Shown here piece by piece: positions 21,748 through 31,735 of a stretch of DNA of 64,000 bases. A model generated the notes under the pieces. The model saw nothing but the letters and a program-made list of their open reading frames with translations. It did no database searches and was not told the DNA's origin. The stretch spans positions 25,804,651-25,868,650 of the forward strand of contig OY754967.1 of assembly GCA_963576475.1 (NCBI GenBank), written 5' to 3'. Both the position numbers and the translations under genes were made by a program. Positions within the stretch are counted from its first letter, which is position 1, and every line of letters begins with the position of its first letter. The stretch comes from Molanna angustata. Lineage: Eukaryota > Arthropoda > Insecta > Trichoptera > Molannidae.

Positions 21748-22480
21748 TCTTCTTCTTTCTGTGCCGTATCAGGTCCCCCCGACGTTGGCGAACACTCTGG
21801 AGAATGCTTCTCTGTCTTGCGCCATTCGGACCAGCTCTCCTACCTGCGTTATTCCAGTCCACTGTCGGATATTGGGCAGCCAAGACATCTGCCTTCTCCC
21901 AACTCCACGACGACCCTCAATCTTGCCCTGTATTATCAGCTGCAAAAGTTGATACTTTTCTCCTCGCAGAATGTGAATGCCCAAATATGGTACCTTACGA
22001 ATTTTTAAATTTGTCAGGAGTTCTCTGCTTGTATGTGCTCGACGCAAGACTTGTTCGTTGGATATTAAATCTGTCCACGGTATTCGAAGCATTCTTCGAT
22101 GAATCCACATTTCAAACGCTTCTAACCGGTTCATTGTATTAACTTTAAGAGTCCTGGGGGGGCAAGTCTGGTTCACTATGATTCCATTTACATTTCGCTT
22201 TTCGATTACCCTGAACAGGACTAGCCATTTGGTACTAATTCGTGGAATCTCCGTGAAATCGTTATTTCGCTCACCAAAACCAAAAGACCGGACTTGCCAT
22301 AGGTTTATAAAATGGAATGATTCCATACCCTGGGTAAATAAGCAACCAGACTTGCCCCCCAAGTTTCGCAACCATACAACAGGACGGACCAAACATAGCA
22401 CTTTATCATTCTCTGACGGAGTTTCAAATTAAGGCTGTCATTGCAGAACAGTGTTCTCATCTTGTTAAAAGTATTTCGCG
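21748..22480 (-). pseudogene. LINE ORF2 C-terminus split by a MITE
   Basis: On the minus strand the LINE reads ARNTFNKMRTLFCNDSL, then RMIKCYVWSVLLYGCETW, is interrupted by the MITE at 22156-22360, and resumes TLKVNTMNRLEAFEMW, RRMLRIPWTDLISNEQVLRR, LGIHILRGEKYQLLQLIIQG, KIEGRRGVGRRQMSWLPNIR and a final DREAFSRVFANVG. The tail is GAAGAAGAAG. The break falls exactly inside the conserved ETWTL motif. The polymerase palm is not present, so the fragment was already truncated. Confidence 0.85.
22156..22360. mobile_element. MITE with GGGGGCAAGTCTGG termini (205 bp)
   Basis: The ends are GGGGGGCAAGTCTGGTT and its complement AACCAGACTTGCCCCCC. An inner inverted pair, ATGATTCCATTT and AAATGGAATGAT, also exists. 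It sits inside the LINE remnant at the ETW/TLK codons. The same terminal sequence occurs on the MITE at 49111-49738. There is no coding capacity. The run of G makes the target-site duplication ambiguous, so no superfamily is assigned. Confidence 0.82.
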
Positions 22481-22554
22481 CTATTTCAATTTATTATAAC
22501 AATTATTAATTAATTAAAAAAATAATTATTACCTATTCAATTAGTTAATTGATA

Positions 22555-22993
22555 ATACTTATTATTAATAATAAAAATTATTAATTTATTAATAATTTTG
22601 TTAATTTTAATTATAATTAATTTTAATTAAGTATAATTAATTTTAATTATAATTAATTTTAAACACAATTAACTTTAATTATAATTAATTTTAATTATAA
22701 TTTATTATAATTAATTTATTTTAATTATAATTATAATTATTTTTTATTTAATTATAATATTTATAAATCATATAAATTAACTTATTATTAATAATAAAAA
22801 TTATTAATTTATTAATATTTTTGTTAATTTTAATTATAATTAATTTTAATTAAGTATAATTGATTTTAATTATAATTAATTTTAAACACAATTAACTTTA
22901 ATTTTAATAAATTTTAATTATAATTTATTATAATTAATTTTAATTATAATTATAATTATTTTTTATTTAATTATAATATTTATAAATCATTGA
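22555..22993. repeat. Tandem duplication of a 223-bp AT-rich block
   Basis: The block starting ACTTATTATTAATAATAAAA at 22557 recurs at 22780 (offset 223), with shared landmarks TTAAACACAATTAACTTTAA and TAATATTTATAAATCAT. Internally it is made of TTAATTATAATT units. There is no coding capacity. Confidence 0.88.
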
Positions 22994-23255
22994 AACAATT
23001 TAGTCTACATATGAGCCATCGTTCGATCATATTATATTATTTCTTTAATTGAATTTATAGTACGAACACCAAGATTTCCTGAAGTTGTTAAAAATGTGTC
23101 GTTTGATAAAACTACATTTCAATGAAACAACCATTGTATTGTATTATTGTGAAACTATTTTTGGTCATAAATGCATGGATCCTAGCATCCTAGTACCGGC
23201 ACCAATCAAAATGAATGATACATAGTTGGAAAGGTATTTTTATGTAAAATAAGAA
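22994..23255. other. Intergenic sequence
   Basis: No gene or repeat recognised. Confidence 0.3.
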
Positions 23256-23596
23256 TAAGGGCCCGCTCACATTGGATACGAATTTGGTCGTACGTAAACG
23301 TACGATGCTGGTCGTACGAATCGAGTGCGCGCACTGGCTTGCTCACATTGGATACGAATTCGCATCGTACGTATACGTACGATACTGGTCGAGTGCGCGC
23401 ACTAGATACGGCTTTCTCCGATTTTTGATACGAATTTGATCGTACGTCGACGTACGATGCTGGTCGTACAATTTTATGTATTTAAGATTTGGTACACGGA
23501 TAACAAACAATAAACATAAACATAATATCAATCACAACAAAGGTACCGTGCATACAAAAATCACACAAGGCACAGCCTCTCTGTGGGTTAGCCAAA

Positions 23597-23781
23597 TTTT
23601 TTTTTTTAGATAAAAATGAATATGTCCTTGTTAAACAAGTACATATACATCTTCCTACGTTCCCTAAAATAAGAACTTAAATGCTTGTGCTATAGGTGAA
23701 CGAAATCGGTTGAGGTAGGATTCGAACTCGCGACCACTGGATTACTAGCCCAGCACGCTAATCGCTCTGCCATCGACCCAT
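23597..23781 (-). mobile_element. SINE family 1, reversed copy
   Basis: On the minus strand it reads ATGGGTCGATGGCAGAGCGA, TTAGCGTGCTGGGCTAGTAA, GCGAGTTCGAATCC, TTTCGTTCACCTATAGCACA, GGGAACGTAGGAAGATGTAT, GTACTTGTTTAACAAGGACA and an A-tail. The head resembles a tRNA (possibly Thr) with A and B boxes. A forward copy is at 30364-30543, and a headless fragment at 58018-58120. Confidence 0.85.
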
Positions 23782-23826
23782 CTAATTTTATTCCCATTTA
23801 TTTATTTATTCATTTATTTAATATTT

Positions 23827-24034
23827 CTTCTCGGGCAACTAACAGATACTATGTCAAATATTTATTTAACACGCACCCAATAACAAGTTGCCACATTCTG
23901 GAGACTTACGATATTAGTCGTCTCACAGATCCAGACTGAAAACACAATTAAAAACTGTGCCTCCACCGGGAATCGAACCCGGGACCTTTGGATCAGCAGT
24001 CAGATACCCAACCAACTGAGCAACGAAGGCCGAC
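23827..24034 (-). mobile_element. SINE family 3, reversed copy nested in the Harbinger-like element
   Basis: Complete from the tail (CTCGGGCAACTAACAGATAC, ACGCACCCAATAACAAGTTG) to the tRNA-like head (CACCGGGAATCGAACCCGGG, CAGTCAGATACCCAACCAAC, TGAGCAACGAAGGCCGAC). It is the best-preserved head of the family in this window. Confidence 0.85.
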
Positions 24035-24721
24035 AATTGTAATATATATAGACAAAATTATCTTGTTTATAACATTTTATAATAACATATTCTCTTCACA
24101 TAGCACAAAACCTTGGGGTAAGCAAATTATAAAAAAAACAGGTAACATCACATGAAGAGAAATTTAAAATAACAGTTTACAAAGATAAAAATACCAAGTC
24201 ATAAAAAAATATTTAGTTATTTGAATTCGGATCAAATTGCATAACGTAATCAGAAATCTCATAAACATTTGTGTCCAAAAACAAAATTTTCTGTATCCAT
24301 TTATGTGTAATCAAAGTACAAACGGAGCAAAATATCCAAACAAGTTTGGATCGAATTCGTATGTCGGAACTATACGCACGTCAACGTACGACTAACTCGC
24401 ACCCAGTGTGAGCACTCTCATAGTGCTCAAAGGAACGGGATTATTCGTGCGTTTTCGACGTTTTCGTACGTATTCGGACGACTGAATTTCGTACGTAAAC
24501 GTATCCAATGTGAGCATGTCCATGAGCGAACTCAGACGTCGTAACAATTCGTGCGTATACGTACGACCACAGTACGACTACGTACGATCACGTACGACCA
24601 ACTCGCATCCAGTGTGAGCACTCTCATAGTACATCAAGTATCGGGATCGTTCGTGCATTTACGTACGTTTACGCACGAGCGAAATTCGTACGAAAACGCA
24701 TCCAATGTGAGCGAGGCCTAA

Positions 24722-25744
24722 CCGTAGCGCTAGTTTTGACTCACTCTCCGATCAAAGTAATTCTGCCTTGAAAGTTATTTATTTTTGAAAGTGAGTCTTT
24801 TTGCAAGTAAAATCCAGTATCTTCCAAAGAGTATATTGCAATACCGATAACTTACACAGCACAGCAGGGCTAACTTACACAGATTTGAGCAATCTTTGAG
24901 GTTAAATTAATAGAATAAGAATATTAATTTTTACAATAATTATTGGAAATTTCATACTAAACGTTGATACAAACAAATTTCCGTGATTAAATGTAGAGAA
25001 ATATTAAGATTGGATTATAATCGAGTACTGATTTATACAGTTTTAAGATTAATTCAAGCTAAGAACGTATAAAGAACGTGTCATGAGTAGCCCCCAGCTC
25101 TCGAAAGATTTTTAATTGTGGACCAAGATATTGATACAATAACAGACTTTCTATCGAAATTAAATTTATTCCCATGTCACACCCAAGCTATAGAAAGGTG
25201 TGTAAAATAAATTACGGAAGCTTCTGGTGCAGTGTGTGGTCCCGAAAGACGAGATGAATTTATTAAATCTAGAATCGATTCCCGATTCCCGAATAATAAT
25301 GCCAAAATTCTTAAATTATTTTTAAATTGGTAAAAAGGCACATCACTTTCATAAAATGGCATTAAAGAATTATCAGATTTTCATAACAAAATATTTAAAT
25401 AAAAAATTCTTCATGAAAACTCATTTCATGAAAATGTTGATTATTTTTTATACAAAATTTGAATAATTTATAGAATGACTTGTTAGTGAGGAGTTTAGAG
25501 TTGGCCACCACCCATTCGTTTTATGATGAAAAGGTTTAACTCTAAATATTAAACATTCTCAATTAGAAGATAAATTAAAACTCATCTAATGTTGAGTTAC
25601 GTAAACAGAAAAATAGGAAGTTAAATTGAATTCTATATATAATTGTAAGGGGAAGACAGCGTCATTTGGGGTATGTGTGTTCTTCTTTAAGAACTGCTTA
25701 TCGCAAAAAAAATATAAATATGTAGGTAAATAAATATCTTGAAC
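24722..25744. other. Intergenic sequence
   Basis: No gene recognised. At 25490-25525 AGAGTTGGCCACCACCCATT and CGTTTTAT form a single copy of the GTGGCCACAACCC motif that is tandemly repeated at 60540-61090. Confidence 0.35.
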
Positions 25745-25860
25745 TTAAAGCGGAGAAGAGGGGCGATTTACACGTGAACCAACGAAGCAAAAAGACAAAT
25801 TTGCGTTTTGCGCTACCGGAAGCTCGTTCAAGATGTTTGGCGAAAAATATACATACTTTA
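25745..25860 (-). repeat. Dispersed GCGCAGAGCGCAAATT-type repeat (copy 3, reversed)
   Basis: It reads, reversed, ACGAAGCAAAAAGACAAATT and TGCGTTTTGCGCTACCGG, with GGGGCGATTTACACGTGAAC before it and CAAGATGTTTGGCG after it. It matches 436-580 in order. Confidence 0.6.
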
Positions 25861-27080
25861 AAAAGACACCCTTATCACGTTTTCTTCGCGTTGAAATGAA
25901 GAAAAAAAAATATATGCTTATATAATGTTGAACGTATATTATTATTTTATTTTTAGAAATGTACCTATATGATTATGATTTAAACTGTTTTAACATTTAA
26001 AACGGAAAAATATAATAGTTTCAACGCTCTACCAGAAACGCATAGTTTGTTTACTTTGTATGAAATACAACATTGTTAAATTTTATCAAAATATGAAATT
26101 AATTAAGCGGGAATATAGTTTTAACATGCATTGTCATCGAGAATATACAAATTCTGAATGTTTCAGAACTGTAACTGGTCGGGAAGTGAGTAAAAAATCG
26201 TTTGTAAAATTCCAGTACAGACAAACAGACAAGTAAAGTTAAAGAAAAGGTGTAATAAAAATATCATGGGGTCTAGAATGAACGAATTGTGTATTACTTG
26301 TAAAAAAAAATATGAAATCTTGCAATTATGACAGTAATATTCGCTATTATTAGCTATTATTCACTATTATTTTTTATCTTATTCGCTCACAATACATGGA
26401 CATTGTATACTTTATTGCAATGAAAAAATATCCAATTAAGGTAAAACTTTTACAGTGTAATTTAAAATCAATTAGGTAGGTCTCTACATAATACATAAAA
26501 TATATTATATAATTAGCCTTTTTTAATGCCAGCCGTACCTTTTAGTATCCTTCTCCTTCTTCACGTGTCCTGTCGGGTCCCTAATTATTATAGTCGCTTA
26601 AAAGCACAATTTTTAAAATATTGTTTGCTGAACTTGTATTTGAAATATTTACAAAATAATACAAAACATTTATGGCATTTCCCGTCAGACAAATTATCGA
26701 CATGACATTCCCATAAATGATTTAATATATTATGCTAATTAAACTTCAATAAAATACTTGAATATAACTTAATTAATTAAAATTAATTATAAATATATAT
26801 TTATCAAAACTGCATTGTCATGATGAATAGCGTAGTTTCATTGGAAAATATTAATTGTTCATAATCAGGATTACAATAATACCTAATTATTATTTCATAA
26901 ATAATAAATACGACCAAACATAAATTATTCTTTGTATCCAAATTATAATCAAAAGAAACTTTTAATTTCTCATTAGATTATTAATTTTCCATTGATACTC
27001 TTTTGCACTCATTAGGATGTAATTTTTTACAAATAATATGGAAATTCACTCAAAAATAAAAAGATTTTTTAAGGAATTGA
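25861..27080. other. AT-rich intergenic sequence
   Basis: No coding pattern, RNA gene or clear repeat found. Confidence 0.35.
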
Positions 27081-27085
27081 CTTGA

Positions 27086-28060
27086 TTATACTATACAAAT
27101 TGACGATGGAAGTTTGGCAGGAGCGCTGGGATAGAGGAGGAACTGTTAGGGTAACCTATAAGTTCTTCCCTGACCTAAGAAAGAGGATGAGTATGAGAAC
27201 GCTGGCACTGAGCCACCATGCGGTGCAGCTCGTGTCAGGACACGGTGAGCTTAAAGGCCGACTCTTTGAGTTAGGCCTAGCGGCGGATCCGTGGTGTGCT
27301 TGTGGTACCGGTGCCCAGAATGCTGAGCATATACTTTGGGAGTGACCTTTGTTGATGGACGCCAGGGAGAATATGATAGGAGGTATGTATGTGTGCTGGC
27401 ACCGCCCGATCAGTCTGGTTTGGCGAAGTGCTGGAGAACTATCACAATGTTGCTCGTTTCGAAGAGTTTGTTGATGTGTGGGTTTCACGCTGGGATGAGC
27501 TCCGGAGACCGGGTTTTCCCTCGGTCGAGGATCTCGTACAGTGATGGGCCTAATCTGGCCTGGAGTTATGCTGTGGCGGAGTGGTCGATGACTCGTTGAC
27601 GTTTCGTGCCGTCCTTTCTCCCTTCGTGGAGGTGTCTGATTAAGTGCCCCCGTCTGGGTGGGTCCTCCTTTCTCGCGTCGAGGTTAGCTATCGCACCTGG
27701 TGATGCGGGTGCGATGGCTCTTATGGAACGTCGGGACGCCTCTATCCTGGCTCCCTCACCTATTAATTTAAGACTTAAGACTAAGACAGTAGTATTAAGA
27801 TAATTAGTTTGTTAGATATTTAGTTATATTATGATGCTATTTATAAGTACCTAGAAATTAAGATTAGTTTTAATTAGTAAGGTACATTAGGTAGGCTTCA
27901 TCCTCGAATGAGGGCACTGAGAGTCCATAATTTAGCAGGCGGGGTTTGTTGGGGGGAGCCCATCCGGCAAACCCCGAGCCCGCCTGCGTAAAAAGATTTG
28001 CAAGTGCGGGTAAAGAGATACCCGGGTAAGCGGTGGGTGACTTTCAGTGTATACAAATTA
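27086..28060 (+). pseudogene. R1-like LINE, 3' end
   Basis: The first frame reads WQERWDRGGTVRVTYKFFPD, MRTLALSHHAVQLVSGHGEL, LFELGLAADPWCACGTGAQN, then AEHILWE followed by a stop where a cysteine codon is expected. This is the C-terminal zinc-binding block (C-x-C ... H ... C) of R1-like LINEs. Downstream, another frame gives FGEVLENYHNVARFEEFVDV and WVSRWDELRRPGFPSVEDLV. The 3' untranslated part holds a GC-rich stem (about 27931-27987). Composition is much more GC-rich than the flanks. The clade assignment is by motif style only. Confidence 0.72.
27931..27987 (+). other. GC-rich stem-loop in the LINE 3' region
   Basis: GCAGGCGGGGTTTG pairs with CAAACCCCGAGCCCGCCTGC across a loop of about 20 bases that includes GGGGGGAGCCC. 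It may be the structured 3' end that such an element's reverse transcriptase recognises. Confidence 0.6.
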
Positions 28061-28339
28061 ACTATGTCCTTATTTTCTTACAATTTAATTGCGTAGTTAA
28101 TTCATTGAGCATTACCGTGTCATTTTTTTTTTATACGGCGCTGGCCGATTTACTAATGATATTAATAACAATTAAGCACTACAAATAATAACACTCAATT
28201 ATTATTATTACCATTATACACTTCCTCAAAAGAATTAGCAGATCAATGCGTAAATTGTAAATTATTTAAAAGAGCAAAATAAAATGCAACAAACGCATCA
28301 TCAAGCTTTCAATTGGGAATAGTTCACCCATCCAGATAC
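28061..28339. other. Intergenic sequence
   Basis: AT-rich; no gene recognised. Confidence 0.3.
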
Positions 28340-28772
28340 TTAACATATCAAAGGATTAGGCTCTGAGGAGGTCTCTATACTACCTAACAACCCTACTGAT
28401 TCCCGAATATTAACGTTTAAAAAATCTTTAACGATTCTACATGTATTCATAATTACCGTTTTTTGCATTTTTATTATTAAATTTTTCGATAAATCTATAA
28501 TTTCTAAATTACGGATTAACGATTTTGGAATAATGCCAGTGGCTGAAATAATGAACGGTAATATTATTATTTTACGAGAATGCCAAAGTCTTTTATTCTC
28601 ATTACCTAAAGCGGTGTATTTTCTAATTTTTTCATCAAAAGTTTTTATAATATTACTAGAATTTGGAATAGCCACGTCGCAAATATATGTTATTTTTTTA
28701 ATTTTATCATGTATTATTAAATCGGGTCTGTTATGTTGAATTGACCGGTCAGTTAATATTGTTTTACCGTTA
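28340..28772 (-). pseudogene. C-terminal fragment of a retroelement polyprotein
   Basis: A continuous minus-strand reading begins upstream of its first methionine: GKTILTDRSIQHNRPDLIIH, DKIKKITYICDVAIPNSSNI, IKTFDEKIRKYTALGNENKR, then IILPFIISATGIIPKSLIRN and LIIKMQKTVIMNTCRIVKDF. I recognise this as the cytoplasmic-type C-terminal extension found downstream of LINE reverse transcriptases in insect genomes (the HNRPD...AIP...ATGIIPK pattern). No catalytic domain is present. The frame is open for about 140 codons, which suggests fairly recent truncation. Confidence 0.72.
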
Positions 28773-29351
28773 CCATTACCGTGTCATTAATATTACCGTT
28801 ACCGTGTGACCATTACCATGTCATCATTATTATTTAAATGTAATCTCTACTGTACTGTACTGCTCTATACAAAGTTGTTGACGATAAATAAAATAAAATA
28901 AAAAATAAAAATTAAGAAATAAGATGCAGTTGAAATATATGATGAATGTTTCATTATTGAAAAATAAAATTGATAATGATAGACATTGATAATCTGAGGT
29001 TGATAAACTTTGGCTACGTGATATATCTGCAAGGCGAGTGACTTTTTTTAAAAAAAGAAATGTTTTTAAGGTCACCTTCCTGTCGCAAACTGAGCGATTT
29101 TGCACATTTTAAAATACGAACTTGAACTCTATAACTGTAGCAGGTGATCTTATTGGACCGAATTTTATTTTAAAATTAAGTGTCTTGTGCAAAGTTTACA
29201 GATAATAGGTAGGTAAGCACAACAAAAATACTAGAATACCATTGAGATCAATGCTGAACATGTGCGAAATTCACGCACAGATTTTTTCATTTACAAAATA
29301 TTACATATAATATCAAACAACATTGTTCATATAAAAACCACGAAGTAATAA
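28773..29351. other. Intergenic sequence
   Basis: It contains short ACCATTACCGTGTCATTA repeats around 28760-28825. No gene recognised. Confidence 0.35.
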
Positions 29352-29440
29352 ATCATCTCACCATTATCATCATCATCTGTGGCTTTACAACCCAGGTCGG
29401 GTCTTTGCCTCCTGCAGAGCCCGCCTCCATGACTGTCGAT
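29352..29440 (-). pseudogene. LINE 3'-tail fragment
   Basis: Minus strand: DRQSWRRALQEAKTRPGL, stop, SHR and an ATGATGATGATAATGG tail. It matches by eye the tail of the LINE at 5625-6085. Confidence 0.55.
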
Positions 29441-30363
29441 CCTGTGACGATTTTAGTAATCTTGTGGAACATTGTGGAAATTCGTAGTATATAGAGATTT
29501 TTTTCTATTCTGTCACGTTCCGTTACTGAAGATAAAGGGAAAACGTCTGAAAACGTTTTAAAGAAGAATGTGTAAATATAAAGTGCACATTTAAAATCCT
29601 CAAAAGTCATGTATAATTTACATTTTGCCTATATATGACGTTGCTGATGCTTATAAAAACCTTCATAATTTCTTAAGGTTATGTTCGTGCATTAATTGTG
29701 TGTTTAAAACTACGATGTAGTTATTTCTTGTAACTGTGAAAAAGCCATCAAAGGGAGGTCATATGTGGTAAACAAAAGATAATCTTGATCTTTGATACAA
29801 TCCACTTATTCATTTGCCTGTTTCACCTCAACAATATTATTTCTAGATTTTTTCAGTGCTGTTTTTCATATTTTTTATACGAAATTTTGAAGGAAATATA
29901 CCTACTATAATCTACTTATTTCCCGGCTTGTCCGTTTTGGGGCAAAAATGACCAATCGCCATTTTTTTAGGCATTTTACGCCTCACATTTACTCATTTAA
30001 CCTCATTGCTTGCTCGTATTTTTATGTATTCTACTCAGAAAGATATACGTCTATAAAAACATTGATTCAATTAATTTAAAATTCAATTCATTTATTTAAA
30101 AATCTTACGTTATATTCATTCAAAATATTTTCCAAATGGTCGTGCAATGTTTTGTTGACCATCAAAGTAGGTATGCAATTATTGAATAAATCATAGAAAT
30201 ATTTTAATATAAATAGTTAAGCTGATAACATGGTTCATTATGGTAGCATTTGATAGAAGTAAAATAGTATTTTTAACGCTCGGACATACGATTTTATATA
30301 TTATTATAAAACAAAAATATCGAAAAACACAAGCTAAATTTTGCTCGTACATAATATTATTGG
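29441..30363. other. Intergenic sequence
   Basis: No gene recognised. Confidence 0.35.
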
Positions 30364-30543
30364 ATGGGTGGATGGCAGCGCGGTTAGCGCGCTGGGTTAG
30401 TAATCCAGTGGTCGCGAGTTCGAATCCTGCCTCGACCGATCTCGTTCACCTATAGGACAAGCATTTATGCTTAGTTTAGGGAACGTAGGAAGATGTATAT
30501 GTACTTGTTTAACAAGGACATATTCATTTAAAAAAAAAAAAAA
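30364..30543 (+). mobile_element. SINE family 1, forward copy
   Basis: The head GATGGCAGCGCGGTTAGCGC, CTGGGTTAGTAATCCAG and GCGAGTTCGAATCCTGCC contains tRNA-like A and B boxes. The body TTCACCTATAGGACAAGCAT, GGGAACGTAGGAAGATGTAT and GTACTTGTTTAACAAGGACA ends in an A-run. The near-identical copy at 23597-23781 indicates a recently active family. The acceptor stem is not closed, so it is not counted as a tRNA gene. Confidence 0.85.
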
Positions 30544-30627
30544 TTATGCAAAAACATATTAATATCAAGTTATATAAATATAAGGATAATACAAGATACT
30601 TCTTCTGTGTTAGATTCTTAATGTTTC

Positions 30628-30694
30628 GTTGATATGTTATAAAAATATAAAAAATATGTTATAAAAATATTTTATATTTTTATAACATATCAAC
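30628..30694. repeat. Inverted repeat with 22-bp arms
   Basis: GTTGATATGTTATAAAAATA ... TATTTTTATAACATATCAAC form long arms; the centre has a second partial copy of ATATGTTATAAAAATAT. Immediately after it comes ATGGAGTTCTTATCAAGAAT, a motif also found after the large hairpin at 54434-54827. Confidence 0.8.
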
Positions 30695-31464
30695 GTACAA
30701 TGGAGTTCTTATCAAGAATTGTCGATCGACAAACTAAACTTAGTCTTAATGTTTCTTTTAATTCTCCATTTAAGTAATTTTTTTTAAAATTTATTTACAT
30801 AAAAGTTTTACATTATAATAATTGGGATCTCACTAGCCTACAAAATTATGATATGAGATACATGTTTTTTTTATAATTAAATTAGAATTCAAATGTTTTT
30901 AATTACTTTCTGCAGTAAATTTTTAAAATACAGTTTTAACTGAGGATATTTTATCAAGTTTATCCATACCACTTGGAAAGGTGTTAAATATTTTCGCTAT
31001 GCTTACTTTCAGTGTCCTTTCACCGTAATGCTTGTTTGATATAATATTTTTCCTCTTGGAATAATAAAATTAATATATATTTGTTTTGCGTAATATATTA
31101 TTATCAATAATTAGTTTATCATCAAAAGTATTTATATTTTATTTAATAATATTATTTTCCTTGTCTCTTTTAATGTTTATGTTCAACTCCTACCTTATTC
31201 AATTTTCTCATACGATCATAAAATTAATATTGATGTGAAAATAGCTAAATACACCCAAGTTTCGTTGAATCTTTGACTGAGTTTCTTTGAATCCGTGGGA
31301 AAACATGTTTGTTGTTGATGAGAATATGATATTTTTAATAATTGTTTGCGTATGAATCTTAACAGTTATTATGAAGATCAATTTACCAAATAATGAAATT
31401 ACACAAGCTTTTTTTATACAAATACATATTTATTAATCCAAACGAAATTCACTCCATAGAATAT
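30695..31464. other. AT-rich intergenic sequence
   Basis: No gene recognised. Confidence 0.35.
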
Positions 31465-31735
31465 GTTTTTTCATTCATTCCATAACAACATATCTCACAA
31501 TGTGAAGTTATCAGCGACAGGTGTACAAGTATGCGTTACTTTATAACAGAAAGGACGACACAATATCCATACACCAGTCTCGTCTCAAATAAAAAGGCAA
31601 CATTCAAAATGTGGGAGACATTATTTTTCCTGTTGTATTTTCGATTATACCCGGCTTTTACAGGACACCCTAAAACGATGATAATTGAAAAGAGTGGAAG
31701 CACTATTCTAAGTCGGTGCATCACCGCAAATAATC
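31465..31735 (+). repeat. Dispersed repeat D, copy 3
   Basis: Landmarks: TTCATTCATTCCATAACAAC, ATATCTCACAATGTGAAGTT, CACCAGTCTCGTCTC, TGTTGTATTTTCGATTATAC, and an end with GGAAGCACTATTCTAAGTCG and GTGCATCACC. It is the best full-length example apart from 47535-47870. Open frames in both strands here are chance readings of this repeat. Confidence 0.65.

Larger units (their letters stand above)
23259..24718. mobile_element. Harbinger-like non-autonomous transposon with CGTACG arrays
   Basis: The ends are GGGCCCGCTCACATTGGAT and the complement of ...CCAATGTGAGCGAGGCC. They are flanked by TAA on both sides (23256-23258 and 24719-24721), the 3-bp TWA duplication typical of PIF/Harbinger. The left end holds three related units 75-82 bp apart (23265, 23342, about 23422), each with a long CGTACG-centred palindrome. 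The right end holds two related units of about 196 bp containing CAGTGTGAGCACTCTCATAG. Two SINEs are nested inside (23597-23781, 23827-24034). No transposase is present. Confidence 0.72.

Noticed and set aside
21804..22432. Plus-strand frames of 63-112 codons
   Set aside because: They are antisense to the split LINE remnant and its MITE.
29938..30010. Somewhat GC-richer stretch considered as coding
   Set aside because: No frame longer than a few dozen codons and no recognisable motif.
30364..30440. Possible tRNA gene (Thr-like)
   Set aside because: A and B boxes are present, but the acceptor stem does not close, and the segment continues into a SINE body with an A-tail and a second genomic copy.
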